Below, piece after piece: positions 36,756-42,929 of a stretch of 64,000 nucleotides of DNA; within the stretch, counting starts at the first letter, position 1, and every line of letters begins with the position of its first letter. The stretch comes from Deltaproteobacteria bacterium (GTDB lineage Bacteria > Myxococcota_C > UBA6777), in assembly GCA_002731275.1 (NCBI GenBank), contig PCBK01000052.1:531538-595537 (forward strand), read 5' to 3'. Under the pieces are notes generated by a model. That model saw only the letters and a program-made list of their open reading frames with translations. It ran no database searches and had not been told where the DNA came from. The position numbers and the translations under genes were made by a program.

Positions 36756-37266
36756 TCAGTAGAGTCGCCCCAGGGAGCGATCCCTGGCGGAAACAGAGGG
36801 CTCATACGGTGAAACCTCAGCGGGTAATGCCGGTGGCAACGCCGTACGGTGAATGCGAAAGCAGTCAGCCGTCTAGAGACTTATGGACTCCTAAGGTCTG
36901 ACAGGGCTAAGGAGTCCCAGGATGAAAGAAGCGATACTCGAAATCTTCTTTTGCTGCGCACATTTTTTGGGAGTAATGACCATTTCGTGGTGTTACTTTG
37001 ACATACTCTTGAACCAGAAGAGCGGCTCTGTAAAGCTTCTCAGGTTCCTCTCCTGAGTCGTCGAACTGACAGACACAATCGGTGTTTTCCATCTCGCGTT
37101 TTTGTACAAACGCGTCAATGTGATGGTCCCTTCTCCATCAATGATGCCAGCAACGTAGGCTTTTTGAGTTGCTTCACTCATAACACGCCCTCCTCTCACT
37201 CAATCGGTTTTGGTTGTTTGAGATGAAGGAATAGTCCGTGCCTTGGCGAAAGTCAAGGAGTTCATG
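36756..37266 (+). other. Group I self-splicing intron in the tmRNA T loop
   Basis: The conserved core can be read in order. P1 forms from exon CGAT and intron GTCG, with the U-G pair at the 5' splice site. P2 is CCAGGGA-GCGA-TCCCTGG (36770-36787). The P4-P6 region contains GGTGAAACCTCAGCGGG and GGCAACGCC. The R strand of P7 contains CTAGAGACTT (36873-36882) and the S strand reads GAAGGAATAGTCC (37225-37237). P9 is CCTTGGCGAAAGTCAAGG (37241-37258), and the terminal G is at 37266. The wording closely follows the known Azoarcus-type tRNA intron core (AGAGACUA, GAAGGCAUAGUCC, GGCGAAAGUC). Splicing restores the T loop TTCGATT. The 511-base length is due to an insert between the P7 strands. Confidence 0.88.
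36907..37181 (-). pseudogene. Degenerate LAGLIDADG homing endonuclease gene, antisense in the intron
   Basis: On the minus strand an AGGAGG ribosome-binding site is followed by ATG 37181 and MSEATQKAYVAGIIDGEGTI, where AGIIDGEGT is the LAGLIDADG helix. About 40 codons later that frame is lost. A second frame (to 36907) carries the usual C-terminal end of small LAGLIDADG enzymes: AALLVQEYVKVTPRNGHYS and KEDFEYRFF. The two pieces together are about 90 codons where intact enzymes of this type have about 130-160, so an internal deletion with a frameshift has inactivated it. It lies between the two strands of P7, in the P8 loop, in the direction opposite to tmRNA transcription. Confidence 0.8.
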
Positions 37267-37286
37267 TCCCGTCGCCTCCACTTTGT

Positions 37287-37323
37287 AAAAGAGCCGGTAC
37301 ACAAATTGTGTACCGGCTCTTTT
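37287..37323 (+). terminator. Terminator of the tmRNA gene
   Basis: AAAAGAGCCGGTACACA pairs with TGTGTACCGGCTCTTTT across a 3-base loop: a 17-bp perfect stem with flanking A and T runs, usable in both directions. It ends the tmRNA 7 bases after its mature 3' end and may also end the convergent TPR gene. Confidence 0.93.
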
Positions 37324-37349
37324 GCTTTCTCCCATACGACGACGAGACC

Positions 37350-38540
37350 TCAAACACTCAACAATGTAAGTTGTTCTTGGATATCGAGCAGGAGGTCTTT
37401 TTCGCTGTGTTCTGTTTTGGCGAGGTCTTCGGCTTGTAGGAGGGTCAGCTTTGCGTCATCAAGCTGACCGCCACGAATATACATCTTCGCGAGCGCGTAG
37501 AGTGTACTGACACGTAAATGGTGGTCAGGGTGCATCATCGCCCGCTCACGAAGCTCAAAGGCCCGAAGGTAAAGAAGTTCAGCTTCTTCATACTCTGCTT
37601 TCTCAGTGTAGAGATCGGCGAGACTGTGCATCGCGACCGCGACAAAAGCCTCGTCGGAACTGCACTGTCGCTCACTCAAAGAGACAACACGTTGCAAAAG
37701 CTCCAGCGCTTCGTCGTAGCGTTTTTGTGTCGTGTAAAAATGCCCGAGATTGTGAAGGCACGCCATCCACAAAAACAGCGCCTCTTCCCGCTCCTCTTCA
37801 TCTGTCCACATATCGTGAATGTCACCATGAAGATCTTGGTGCATGTGCTTCAAGCGTGCACCTGCGTTGTCGCTCTCGTCATCGATGTGTTCGTAAAAAT
37901 ACTTCGCGAGCTCAACAGCTTTAAGAAAACTCGCCTCTGCTTCGTCATGATCGGAGAGTTGTGCGAGCGAGTCGGCAAGATCGAGCAACATAGGGACACG
38001 GTCGTGTGCTTCCCCTTCAAATAGAGTTTCGTGCACTTGGAGGGAGCGCCGAAAATAATGGGCGGCCTCCTCATGTCGCTCTCTCCTCTGGTAGAAGAGC
38101 CCTATTTCTCTGTACGCCTCGATCAGATCGAAGTGAAGTTCAGGAGTCTGCACTGAGGGGAGCAGGTGAGCGAGCTGTGTGGGGAGTGTTTGTGCTTGTT
38201 CGAGGAGTGAGACAGCGCGCAAATATGAACGCTCCGTTGCCTCGATCTCACCGCACGACTCATGTTCTTCTGCCATCGCGAGGAGGCGCTCAGCGAATTG
38301 GCTCGCGACGAGGGGATCTTGTTGAACAGATGCCCCCAGCTTTTCTAACTCTTCGATCTCCTGAGAGAGCGTCGTCGACGCAGAGGCGACTTGCGCCTGC
38401 CACTCAGCGCGCCGATGTGCGCGATGGAGTTCCAAAAGATCTTCGTGAAGGTCTTCTGCCTGGAGAGGTGTTTCACTCTCCTGCAACAACAAAAAGAGCA
38501 GCGATACCGCCGCAATGACTAATACAACAGACCAAATCAT
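37350..38540 (-). CDS. TPR-repeat protein with N-terminal membrane anchor
   Basis: The 396-residue product starts with one hydrophobic segment (MIWSVVLVIAAVSLLFLLLQ). Tetratricopeptide repeats of the kinesin-light-chain type follow, for example AHYFRRSLQVHETLFEGEAHDRVPMLLDLADSLAQL and EEAELLYLRAFELRERAMMHPDHHLRVSTLYALAKMY. It is probably a membrane-tethered scaffold. ATG 38540 is chosen since it begins the hydrophobic segment; a TTG lies two codons earlier. It converges on the tmRNA gene. Confidence 0.85.
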   Translation of the reverse strand: MIWSVVLVIAAVSLLFLLLQESETPLQAEDLHEDLLELHRAHRRAEWQAQVASASTTLSQEIEELEKLGASVQQDPLVASQFAERLLAMAEEHESCGEIEATERSYLRAVSLLEQAQTLPTQLAHLLPSVQTPELHFDLIEAYREIGLFYQRRERHEEAAHYFRRSLQVHETLFEGEAHDRVPMLLDLADSLAQLSDHDEAEASFLKAVELAKYFYEHIDDESDNAGARLKHMHQDLHGDIHDMWTDEEEREEALFLWMACLHNLGHFYTTQKRYDEALELLQRVVSLSERQCSSDEAFVAVAMHSLADLYTEKAEYEEAELLYLRAFELRERAMMHPDHHLRVSTLYALAKMYIRGGQLDDAKLTLLQAEDLAKTEHSEKDLLLDIQEQLTLLSV

Positions 38541-38903
38541 AGGCAATAACCACCATCATCAAACAACATTCCATCAAAGAAAAAACATACATCTACCATC
38601 CACACACAGCGCAACCAAAAGACCAGCGGTTCGGCAACAATCACGACTCCACTAGCACCGTGTACATGGGTGGTTCTCCAAAACGTAACATAGCCCCCAC
38701 AAGATGTCTCATTTTTGGCAGATTTGTAGAACTAGAAGGCATGTCGTTTGCATGCTCCCCTTTCAGTCCCCGAAGATCGAAGAGAGAGGGAAAAATTCGA
38801 AGCAGTCGAATGCAGAGAGTGTAGGAGAGGGAGACTTGTATTTGATATTCGCGAGCGCGTCCCAAGGCTGTGAGGTGACTGCGCTGGCGCAATCCCTCCT
38901 GTA
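38541..38903. other. Intergenic region
   Basis: No convincing gene, RNA or terminator is visible in these 363 bases. The open frames here lack codon character and overlap the acyltransferase gene antisense or out of frame. Confidence 0.4.
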
Positions 38904-39599
38904 TCAGCTCTCTGACTTGGGTTTGAAGTCTTTGATGTGTTTGGCGGGAACACCACCCCAAATACTGTGCGCGTGCATCTTGAGATCTTTCGGTGCGATG
39001 GACATCGCCCCAAGGATCGCGCGCTCTCCCATCTCGACACCTGGCAAGACAACAGATGAGCGCCCAACACTGCACTTCTTCCCAATACGCACAGGACGAA
39101 AGTGAAGCTTTCCGGCTTCTGCGGAGTGCGCTTGCATCACAACGCCTGCGCCGAGCATGGTCTCATCTTCAATGGTCAAGAGATCCCAGTCCGTCAACTC
39201 ATAGGTGTTGATGTAGCAATCTTTGCCGATCTTCGCGCCCAACAGACGAAACCAGATCACGATAAACGGCGTCGAACGTAGGTGCATCATCAAGATCGCG
39301 TTACTGAACTCAACGAGCCGCGTCATAATCGCCCAGCGCGCGACTTCAAGGCTGGCATAGGAATAGCTCCCCTCCTTCGTCTTGTGGAAGGTGATGTACT
39401 TGAACAAAATCGTGAAGGCGCAAAAGCTAAAACCCCAAATCAAATATGCGAGCGGCAACCCCATCACCGCAATTGCCGGTCCACCCAAGGCATACAGCCA
39501 GTTGTAAAACAAATACGCCGGATAGACCATCACGCCCGCCACTGCAAACAACAACACAGGCAACACAAAAGATGCCAACCCCAAGATGATTCGTAGCAT
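38904..39599 (-). CDS. Membrane-bound left-handed beta-helix acyltransferase-like protein
   Basis: The 231-residue product has two or three hydrophobic segments in residues 1-80, then a left-handed beta-helix made of hexapeptides: WFRLLGAKIGKDCYINTYELTDWDLLTIEDETMLGAGVVMQAHS, then VRIGKKCSVGRSSVVLPGVEMGERAILGAMSI and IWGGVPAKHI. It resembles the C-terminal acyltransferase module found after adenylation or carrier domains in Pls-type proteins. A His in MQAHS may be catalytic. The donor and acceptor are unknown. Confidence 0.8.
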   Translation of the reverse strand: MLRIILGLASFVLPVLLFAVAGVMVYPAYLFYNWLYALGGPAIAVMGLPLAYLIWGFSFCAFTILFKYITFHKTKEGSYSYASLEVARWAIMTRLVEFSNAILMMHLRSTPFIVIWFRLLGAKIGKDCYINTYELTDWDLLTIEDETMLGAGVVMQAHSAEAGKLHFRPVRIGKKCSVGRSSVVLPGVEMGERAILGAMSIAPKDLKMHAHSIWGGVPAKHIKDFKPKSES

Positions 39600-39689
39600 T
39601 CACATTCTCCTTTACGACAAAAAATCGGGCTATTCGTCCATTTGTTTTGCACCATCTCCACGCAAAAGACAAGAATTTACAAAATGGCC

Positions 39690-39718
39690 TTGCGCTTTGA
39701 AGACACCATTCATACAAT
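39690..39718 (+). promoter_or_regulatory. Promoter of the permuted tRNA-like unit
   Basis: TTGCGC at 39690-39695 and TACAAT at 39713-39718 are exactly 17 bases apart. Transcription would begin near 39725, about 45 bases before the first tRNA-like half, on the strand of all four halves. Confidence 0.65.
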
Positions 39719-39770
39719 GGCCTCTGGAGTAACAAACTTACATTTAAGCTCAAGTTACACTCGGTATCCT

Positions 39771-39851
39771 GGATAGGAAGTTGGAGGTTCGAATCCTTCT
39801 CTAGCCATTTGACGGCCAGATAGCCCAACAGGTAGAGGCGCCATCCGGATA
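39771..39851 (+). tRNA. Permuted tRNA-like element 1 (anticodon uncertain)
   Basis: The 3' half ends with T stem GGAGG, loop TTCGAAT, stem CCTTC (39783-39799), acceptor strand TCTAGCC (39800-39806) and A at 39807. Only TTTGAC separates it from the 5' half: acceptor GGCCAGA (39814-39820), TA, D arm GCC-CAACAGGTAGA-GGC, then GCCATCC. The acceptor strands pair at six of seven positions (one C-A mismatch). The outer flanks GGTATCC (39763-39769) and GGATACC (39847-39853) are complementary, and both ends share GGATA. A proper 5-bp anticodon stem with U33 cannot be drawn; CCG is a possible anticodon. It may be a degenerate or specialised tRNA-like RNA. Confidence 0.5.
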
Positions 39852-39922
39852 CCATGAAGCTCAGATTCTTACTCCAAACTGAGCATTCACCGCCGATCAC
39901 CAAATCAAGTGCCCGAGATCGG

Positions 39923-40009
39923 AATTGTTGGGTGCAGGTGCAACTCCTGCCTGGTCCGCTTACTTTATGGACCGGTAGTTCAATAGTAGAACACAACGAT
40001 GTCAAATTG
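39923..40009 (+). tRNA. Permuted tRNA-Asp(GUC)-like element 2
   Basis: The 3' half has TGTTG (39926-39930), T stem GCAGG/CCTGC around the loop TGCAACT (39934-39950), acceptor CTGGTCC and G at 39958. A 10-base linker leads to the 5' half: acceptor GGACCGG (39969-39975), TA, D arm GTTC-AATAGTA-GAAC, A, anticodon stem CAACG and loop ATGTCAA with GTC at 40001-40003 after U33. GGACCGG pairs with CTGGTCC (one G-U) and CAACG pairs with TGTTG (one G-U). The 5' half resembles bacterial tRNA-Asp (GGAGCGGTAGTTC...). The D loop lacks GG and the T loop lacks TTC, so the elbow is non-canonical. Both ends share AATTG. CCA is not encoded. Confidence 0.6.
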
Positions 40010-40056
40010 AATCCCGGGTTTAAACGTCGTTGGTGTGCGCAATTGGGCGGTAAAAC

Positions 40057-40098
40057 GAACCCCTGACAGAGGCTAGAGTTCGGGGTTCATTCTTTTTT
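40057..40098 (+). terminator. Terminator of the permuted tRNA-like unit
   Basis: GAACCCC at 40057-40063 pairs with GGGGTTC at 40082-40088, followed by ATTC and T6. It closes the unit that starts at about 39725. Confidence 0.75.
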
Positions 40099-40201
40099 CA
40101 ATGAACAACACCTACTGTTGTCTCGTTATAGATTCCACATACAGTGCCCCAACAACGCGCGGCACACAAAGATTTTCCAAACAACCCCCCGCAACCAAAA
40201 G

Positions 40202-40234
40202 AAAACACCCTCTTTCACAGGGGGTGTTTTCCTT
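40202..40234 (+). terminator. Second terminator before the conserved gene
   Basis: AAAACACCC pairs with GGGTGTTTT with flanking T residues. It isolates the tRNA-like unit from the gene at 40273, which therefore needs its own promoter in the 38 bases between, or is transcribed by read-through. Confidence 0.75.
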
Positions 40235-40272
40235 TATTCAGTTGCGCCCTTAACCATACGGATGAATGACCC

Positions 40273-41010
40273 ATGGCACCACGTCTGAACCAAATTATTG
40301 CGATCGAAAAAGGAATCAAAAGCCAGGCTCTGCGAGATCTCACAGACGCACACAAGACGCTGCAAAAAACAGCATTACTCTCCGGTATTTCAAGGACATA
40401 TCGCTCCAAAGATGAGGAAGGCGAGGTCTTCCCTCCTGAGTCCACCAAAGTCCAAGTCAACGTCGAAGAGATCATCCGCGAAACCACCGACATCATGACC
40501 AAACTCTTCGACATCACCGCCACAAAAGACTGGGCCAACAACAAAGCCCGCGCTGATGTCGTCGTCGATGGTCAGACCATCGTGAAAGATGTCCCCGTCA
40601 CCTACCTGCTCTTTCTCGAAAAACAACTGACAGACCTGCACACGTTCATCAAAAAACTCCCGACACTCGACGCCGGCGAATCCTGGGAGTATGATCCCTC
40701 TTCTGACTGCTTTGCCACTGAACCACTGCAAACCACGAAAACCAAAAAAGTCCCTCGCAACCACGTAAAAGCCGAAGCAACAGAGCACCACCCTGCACAA
40801 GTCGAGGTCTACTACGAAGATATCGTCGTGGGATATTGGAAGACCATCAAATTCTCAGGTGCCCTGCCTGCAAAGCGCGTCAATGAGCTGCTCCAAAGGA
40901 TTCAAAAGCTCCAGCACGCGGTCAAGTTCGCACGAGAAGAGGCCAACAGCATTGAAGTGGAAGAACAAAAAATTGGCAAGCGCGTCTTCGATTTCCTCTT
41001 TGCCCCCTGA
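40273..41010 (+). CDS. Conserved protein of unknown function beside the permuted tRNA unit
   Basis: The 245-residue soluble protein begins MAPRLNQIIAIEKGIKSQALRDLTDAHKTLQKTALLSGISRTYRSKDEEGE and contains a conserved-looking core KDWANNKARADVVVDGQTIVKDVPVTYLLFLEKQLTDL, then two His-containing stretches (NHVKAEATEHHPAQVEV) and a helical C-terminus. I recall a family of uncharacterised proteins of the same length in actinobacteria with the same opening, but no function for it. No membrane segment or known catalytic motif is visible. It lies just downstream of the permuted tRNA-like unit on the same strand, which is the best clue to its role. Confidence 0.85.
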   Translation: MAPRLNQIIAIEKGIKSQALRDLTDAHKTLQKTALLSGISRTYRSKDEEGEVFPPESTKVQVNVEEIIRETTDIMTKLFDITATKDWANNKARADVVVDGQTIVKDVPVTYLLFLEKQLTDLHTFIKKLPTLDAGESWEYDPSSDCFATEPLQTTKTKKVPRNHVKAEATEHHPAQVEVYYEDIVVGYWKTIKFSGALPAKRVNELLQRIQKLQHAVKFAREEANSIEVEEQKIGKRVFDFLFAP

Positions 41011-41025
41011 TGTTGTGACATCCCC

Positions 41026-42669
41026 CTACGAAGACACTCTCCCCGTATGACGAAGGTGCGCGCCTTCAAAGTACTCATCGTACTTGGCCTGCGCCTGCTC
41101 TCCAAAGAACACCTTACACGCCTCCATCAATCCCTTATTGTGTTCGATCAGGTCAGGTGGGTTGACCAACGCGACCTTTGAGCGACGACGCATAAAGTCA
41201 TCCAAACATGTCACCATCTCATGACGTGCGATATGCTCGATCTCAACACGCATATAGTGTGTCCCTTCGAGCATCACCTCTGCCATCTTCGGATCTCTGC
41301 GGATCTCCTCAAGTAAAAACAGCGCCCGGATCGCATACCGACGCCACAGTCGCTGACTGAGGGGTTCTGGACAGATCTCTGGCGTCAACTCATCGAGTCC
41401 CATCAGATGGGCACGGTGAAAGAACTCTCGACGCATCTCTGGAGACTCACCAAACCACTTGAAGCCAAAATGAGGCAGCTCGATCCCAAAATCCTGCACA
41501 GTCTCACAGATCTCGTTGCCCACATTGAGACAGTCAGTGAGCTTACCACCGAAGATCGTGATGTGTCTTTTCTGTTCATCTTTCTCGACGATGTGCTTAC
41601 GAGACAACGAAGTCCAGTCTCCATCGTCCTTCTTTCCACTGTTCGGTTCGACAACGAGCGGACGCACACCACACCGCTCCGCGAGGATATCGTCCCTTGT
41701 GAGGGGCTTATCGAGCTTGAGACGTTTGTTGATATTGCGCAACACAAAGTCACGATCTTCATCAGTGACACGTGGTGGAAGCGTGTCGACACGTGTATCT
41801 GTCGTACCAATGCAGGTCTTCTGTCCCATCGGGATCATAAAAAAGAGGCGCCCATCATCGGCAAAAAAGGTGAGGACACGATCGCTCTCAGTGATCCGAT
41901 CGATCAACAGGTGAATCCCCTTCGAGAAGAGGTGATGGTGGGATGTTTCGATACCAGAGAGGGCGTTGTACTTGTCCGCAAAAGGACCACATGTGTTGAG
42001 CAAGGCTTTTGACGTAATCGTGAACTCTTCGCCAGTCATCCCCTCGCGTACACGGGTCATCCAGAGCTGCGTCTTCTCATCCCACGTCGAGCCTAGCGCT
42101 TCGATATAATTGGCCGCGATCCCACCGTGATCCATCGACTCACGTACAAAGTTGAACACAAACCGCGCGTCATTGTCGATCAGATAAGCGTCTGAATAAC
42201 AAAATCCGCCTTGTGTTCCTTCTGTATTGATGATCGGCTCGGACTTATTGATGGAGGCTCGCGAGAGCAGATGGGGGATCTTGGTAAAAAAGTTCCCCAT
42301 AAACCAGTACAGCCATGTCCCTGCGTACAAAAACCACCGACTGTGCCGAAACTTTTGATCAAGCGTCACGAAAAAACGGATCTCTTGGACTGTCGAAGGA
42401 TAATGGCGCAAAAGGTGGTTACGAGAGAGACAGAGCTTGCGAACCAGCCCAAACTCATACGATTCGAGGTATTTGATCCCCCCCCAGACGAGGTTGGAGG
42501 ATTCCTGACTCGTAAAGCCAGCGAAGTCATGTTTGTCGATGAGCGCGACGGATGCCCCCTGACTCGTCAAAGCCGAGGCCGAAACCGCACCGTTAATACC
42601 ACCACCAATGATCAAGATGTCAAAGGTTCTTTCTTTGAGTTTTTCGATGTTACTTTCTCGTAACTTCAT
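41026..42669 (-). CDS. glpD: FAD-dependent glycerol-3-phosphate dehydrogenase
   Basis: The 547-residue product has the FAD-binding GxGxxG near the N-terminus (FDILIIGGGINGAVSASAL), then FTSQESSNLVWGGIKYLE and MIPMGQKTCIGTTDT, both typical of GlpD/DAO-type dehydrogenases, and a C-terminal helical domain. It oxidises glycerol-3-phosphate to dihydroxyacetone phosphate and passes electrons to quinone at the inner membrane. The length equals the family. No glpK or glpF is next to it. It converges with the conserved gene at 40273, with only 15 bases between stops. Confidence 0.92.
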   Translation of the reverse strand: MKLRESNIEKLKERTFDILIIGGGINGAVSASALTSQGASVALIDKHDFAGFTSQESSNLVWGGIKYLESYEFGLVRKLCLSRNHLLRHYPSTVQEIRFFVTLDQKFRHSRWFLYAGTWLYWFMGNFFTKIPHLLSRASINKSEPIINTEGTQGGFCYSDAYLIDNDARFVFNFVRESMDHGGIAANYIEALGSTWDEKTQLWMTRVREGMTGEEFTITSKALLNTCGPFADKYNALSGIETSHHHLFSKGIHLLIDRITESDRVLTFFADDGRLFFMIPMGQKTCIGTTDTRVDTLPPRVTDEDRDFVLRNINKRLKLDKPLTRDDILAERCGVRPLVVEPNSGKKDDGDWTSLSRKHIVEKDEQKRHITIFGGKLTDCLNVGNEICETVQDFGIELPHFGFKWFGESPEMRREFFHRAHLMGLDELTPEICPEPLSQRLWRRYAIRALFLLEEIRRDPKMAEVMLEGTHYMRVEIEHIARHEMVTCLDDFMRRRSKVALVNPPDLIEHNKGLMEACKVFFGEQAQAKYDEYFEGAHLRHTGRVSS

Positions 42670-42929
42670 CCCATATCGCCTTTTCGAGAGAAAGATTGTT
42701 GTTTTTCAGTACGCTCAAATCGCTGCATTCATAGATATCAACTCGTGTCCACCATCGTCAAGGACAAAGCGACGAATACAATCGTGCCAACATGAAGCGT
42801 ATGAGGGACAAAAAAGTCAAGAGCAATCCCAACACATTCGCGTGATACTGTCTGTGTGTTTCTGCCGGTGGAGTATCATGGAGGGAGGTGAGACGATCGA
42901 GACAAGAGGACAGGTAGAGGAAAGCGCCG

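Larger units (their letters stand above)
36418..37280 (+). ncRNA. ssrA: tmRNA, interrupted by a group I intron in the T loop
   Basis: The mature 5' end GGGGGCG (36418-36424) is followed by the typical CAATGGTTTCGACGGG. The tag frame resumes at GCC 36509 and reads ANDNVELALAA, stop at 36542-36544. The acceptor 3' strand CGCCTCC lies at 37273-37279 with discriminator A 37280, pairing with GGGGGCG over 7 positions (one G-U). The T stem GCGGG (36745-36749) pairs with CCCGT (37268-37272). The two halves of the T arm are about 510 bases apart because of an intron. CCA is not encoded. tmRNA rescues stalled ribosomes together with SmpB. The boundaries rest on exact pairing of both arms. Confidence 0.93.
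39725..40098 (+). ncRNA. Transcription unit with two permuted tRNA-like genes
   Basis: Between a good promoter and a terminator, four tRNA-like halves lie on one strand in the order 3' half, 5' half, 3' half, 5' half. Each 3' half (T arm plus acceptor strand) is followed within 6-10 bases by a 5' half whose acceptor strand pairs with it. The stretches before each pair can fold: AACTT/AAGTT at about 39734-39755, GCTCAG/CTGAGC at 39859-39884, and CCGATC/GATCGG at 39893-39922. No protein frame is credible. I infer a non-coding transcript that is processed into tRNA-like RNAs; expression and processing cannot be seen from sequence. Confidence 0.6.

Noticed and set aside
36653..36901. Plus-strand frame of 82 codons inside the tmRNA/intron
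   Set aside because: It runs through the tmRNA domain and the intron core, which are structured RNA.
36993..37199. An intact short LAGLIDADG protein
   Set aside because: The frame ends after one LAGLIDADG motif and the C-terminal motif is in another frame, so it is a broken gene and not a small functional one.
38641..39105. Frames on both strands across the end of the acyltransferase gene
   Set aside because: They overlap the well-supported beta-helix gene and have no recognisable content.
39814..39958. One ordinary tRNA with an intron, from GGCCAGA to CTGGTCC
   Set aside because: These acceptor strands do not pair (two or more mismatches), while each pairs better with the neighbour expected under the permuted order.
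39969..40063. Ordinary tRNA-Asp with an intron, using CGTTG at 40028-40032 as the 3' anticodon strand
   Set aside because: CGTTG pairs perfectly with CAACG, but no T arm or CCGGTCC acceptor follows; only the upstream 3' half has both.
39690..40272. Hammerhead-type ribozyme or group I core in the tRNA-like unit
   Set aside because: No CTGATGA...GAAA hammerhead core and no group I P7 motifs could be found there.
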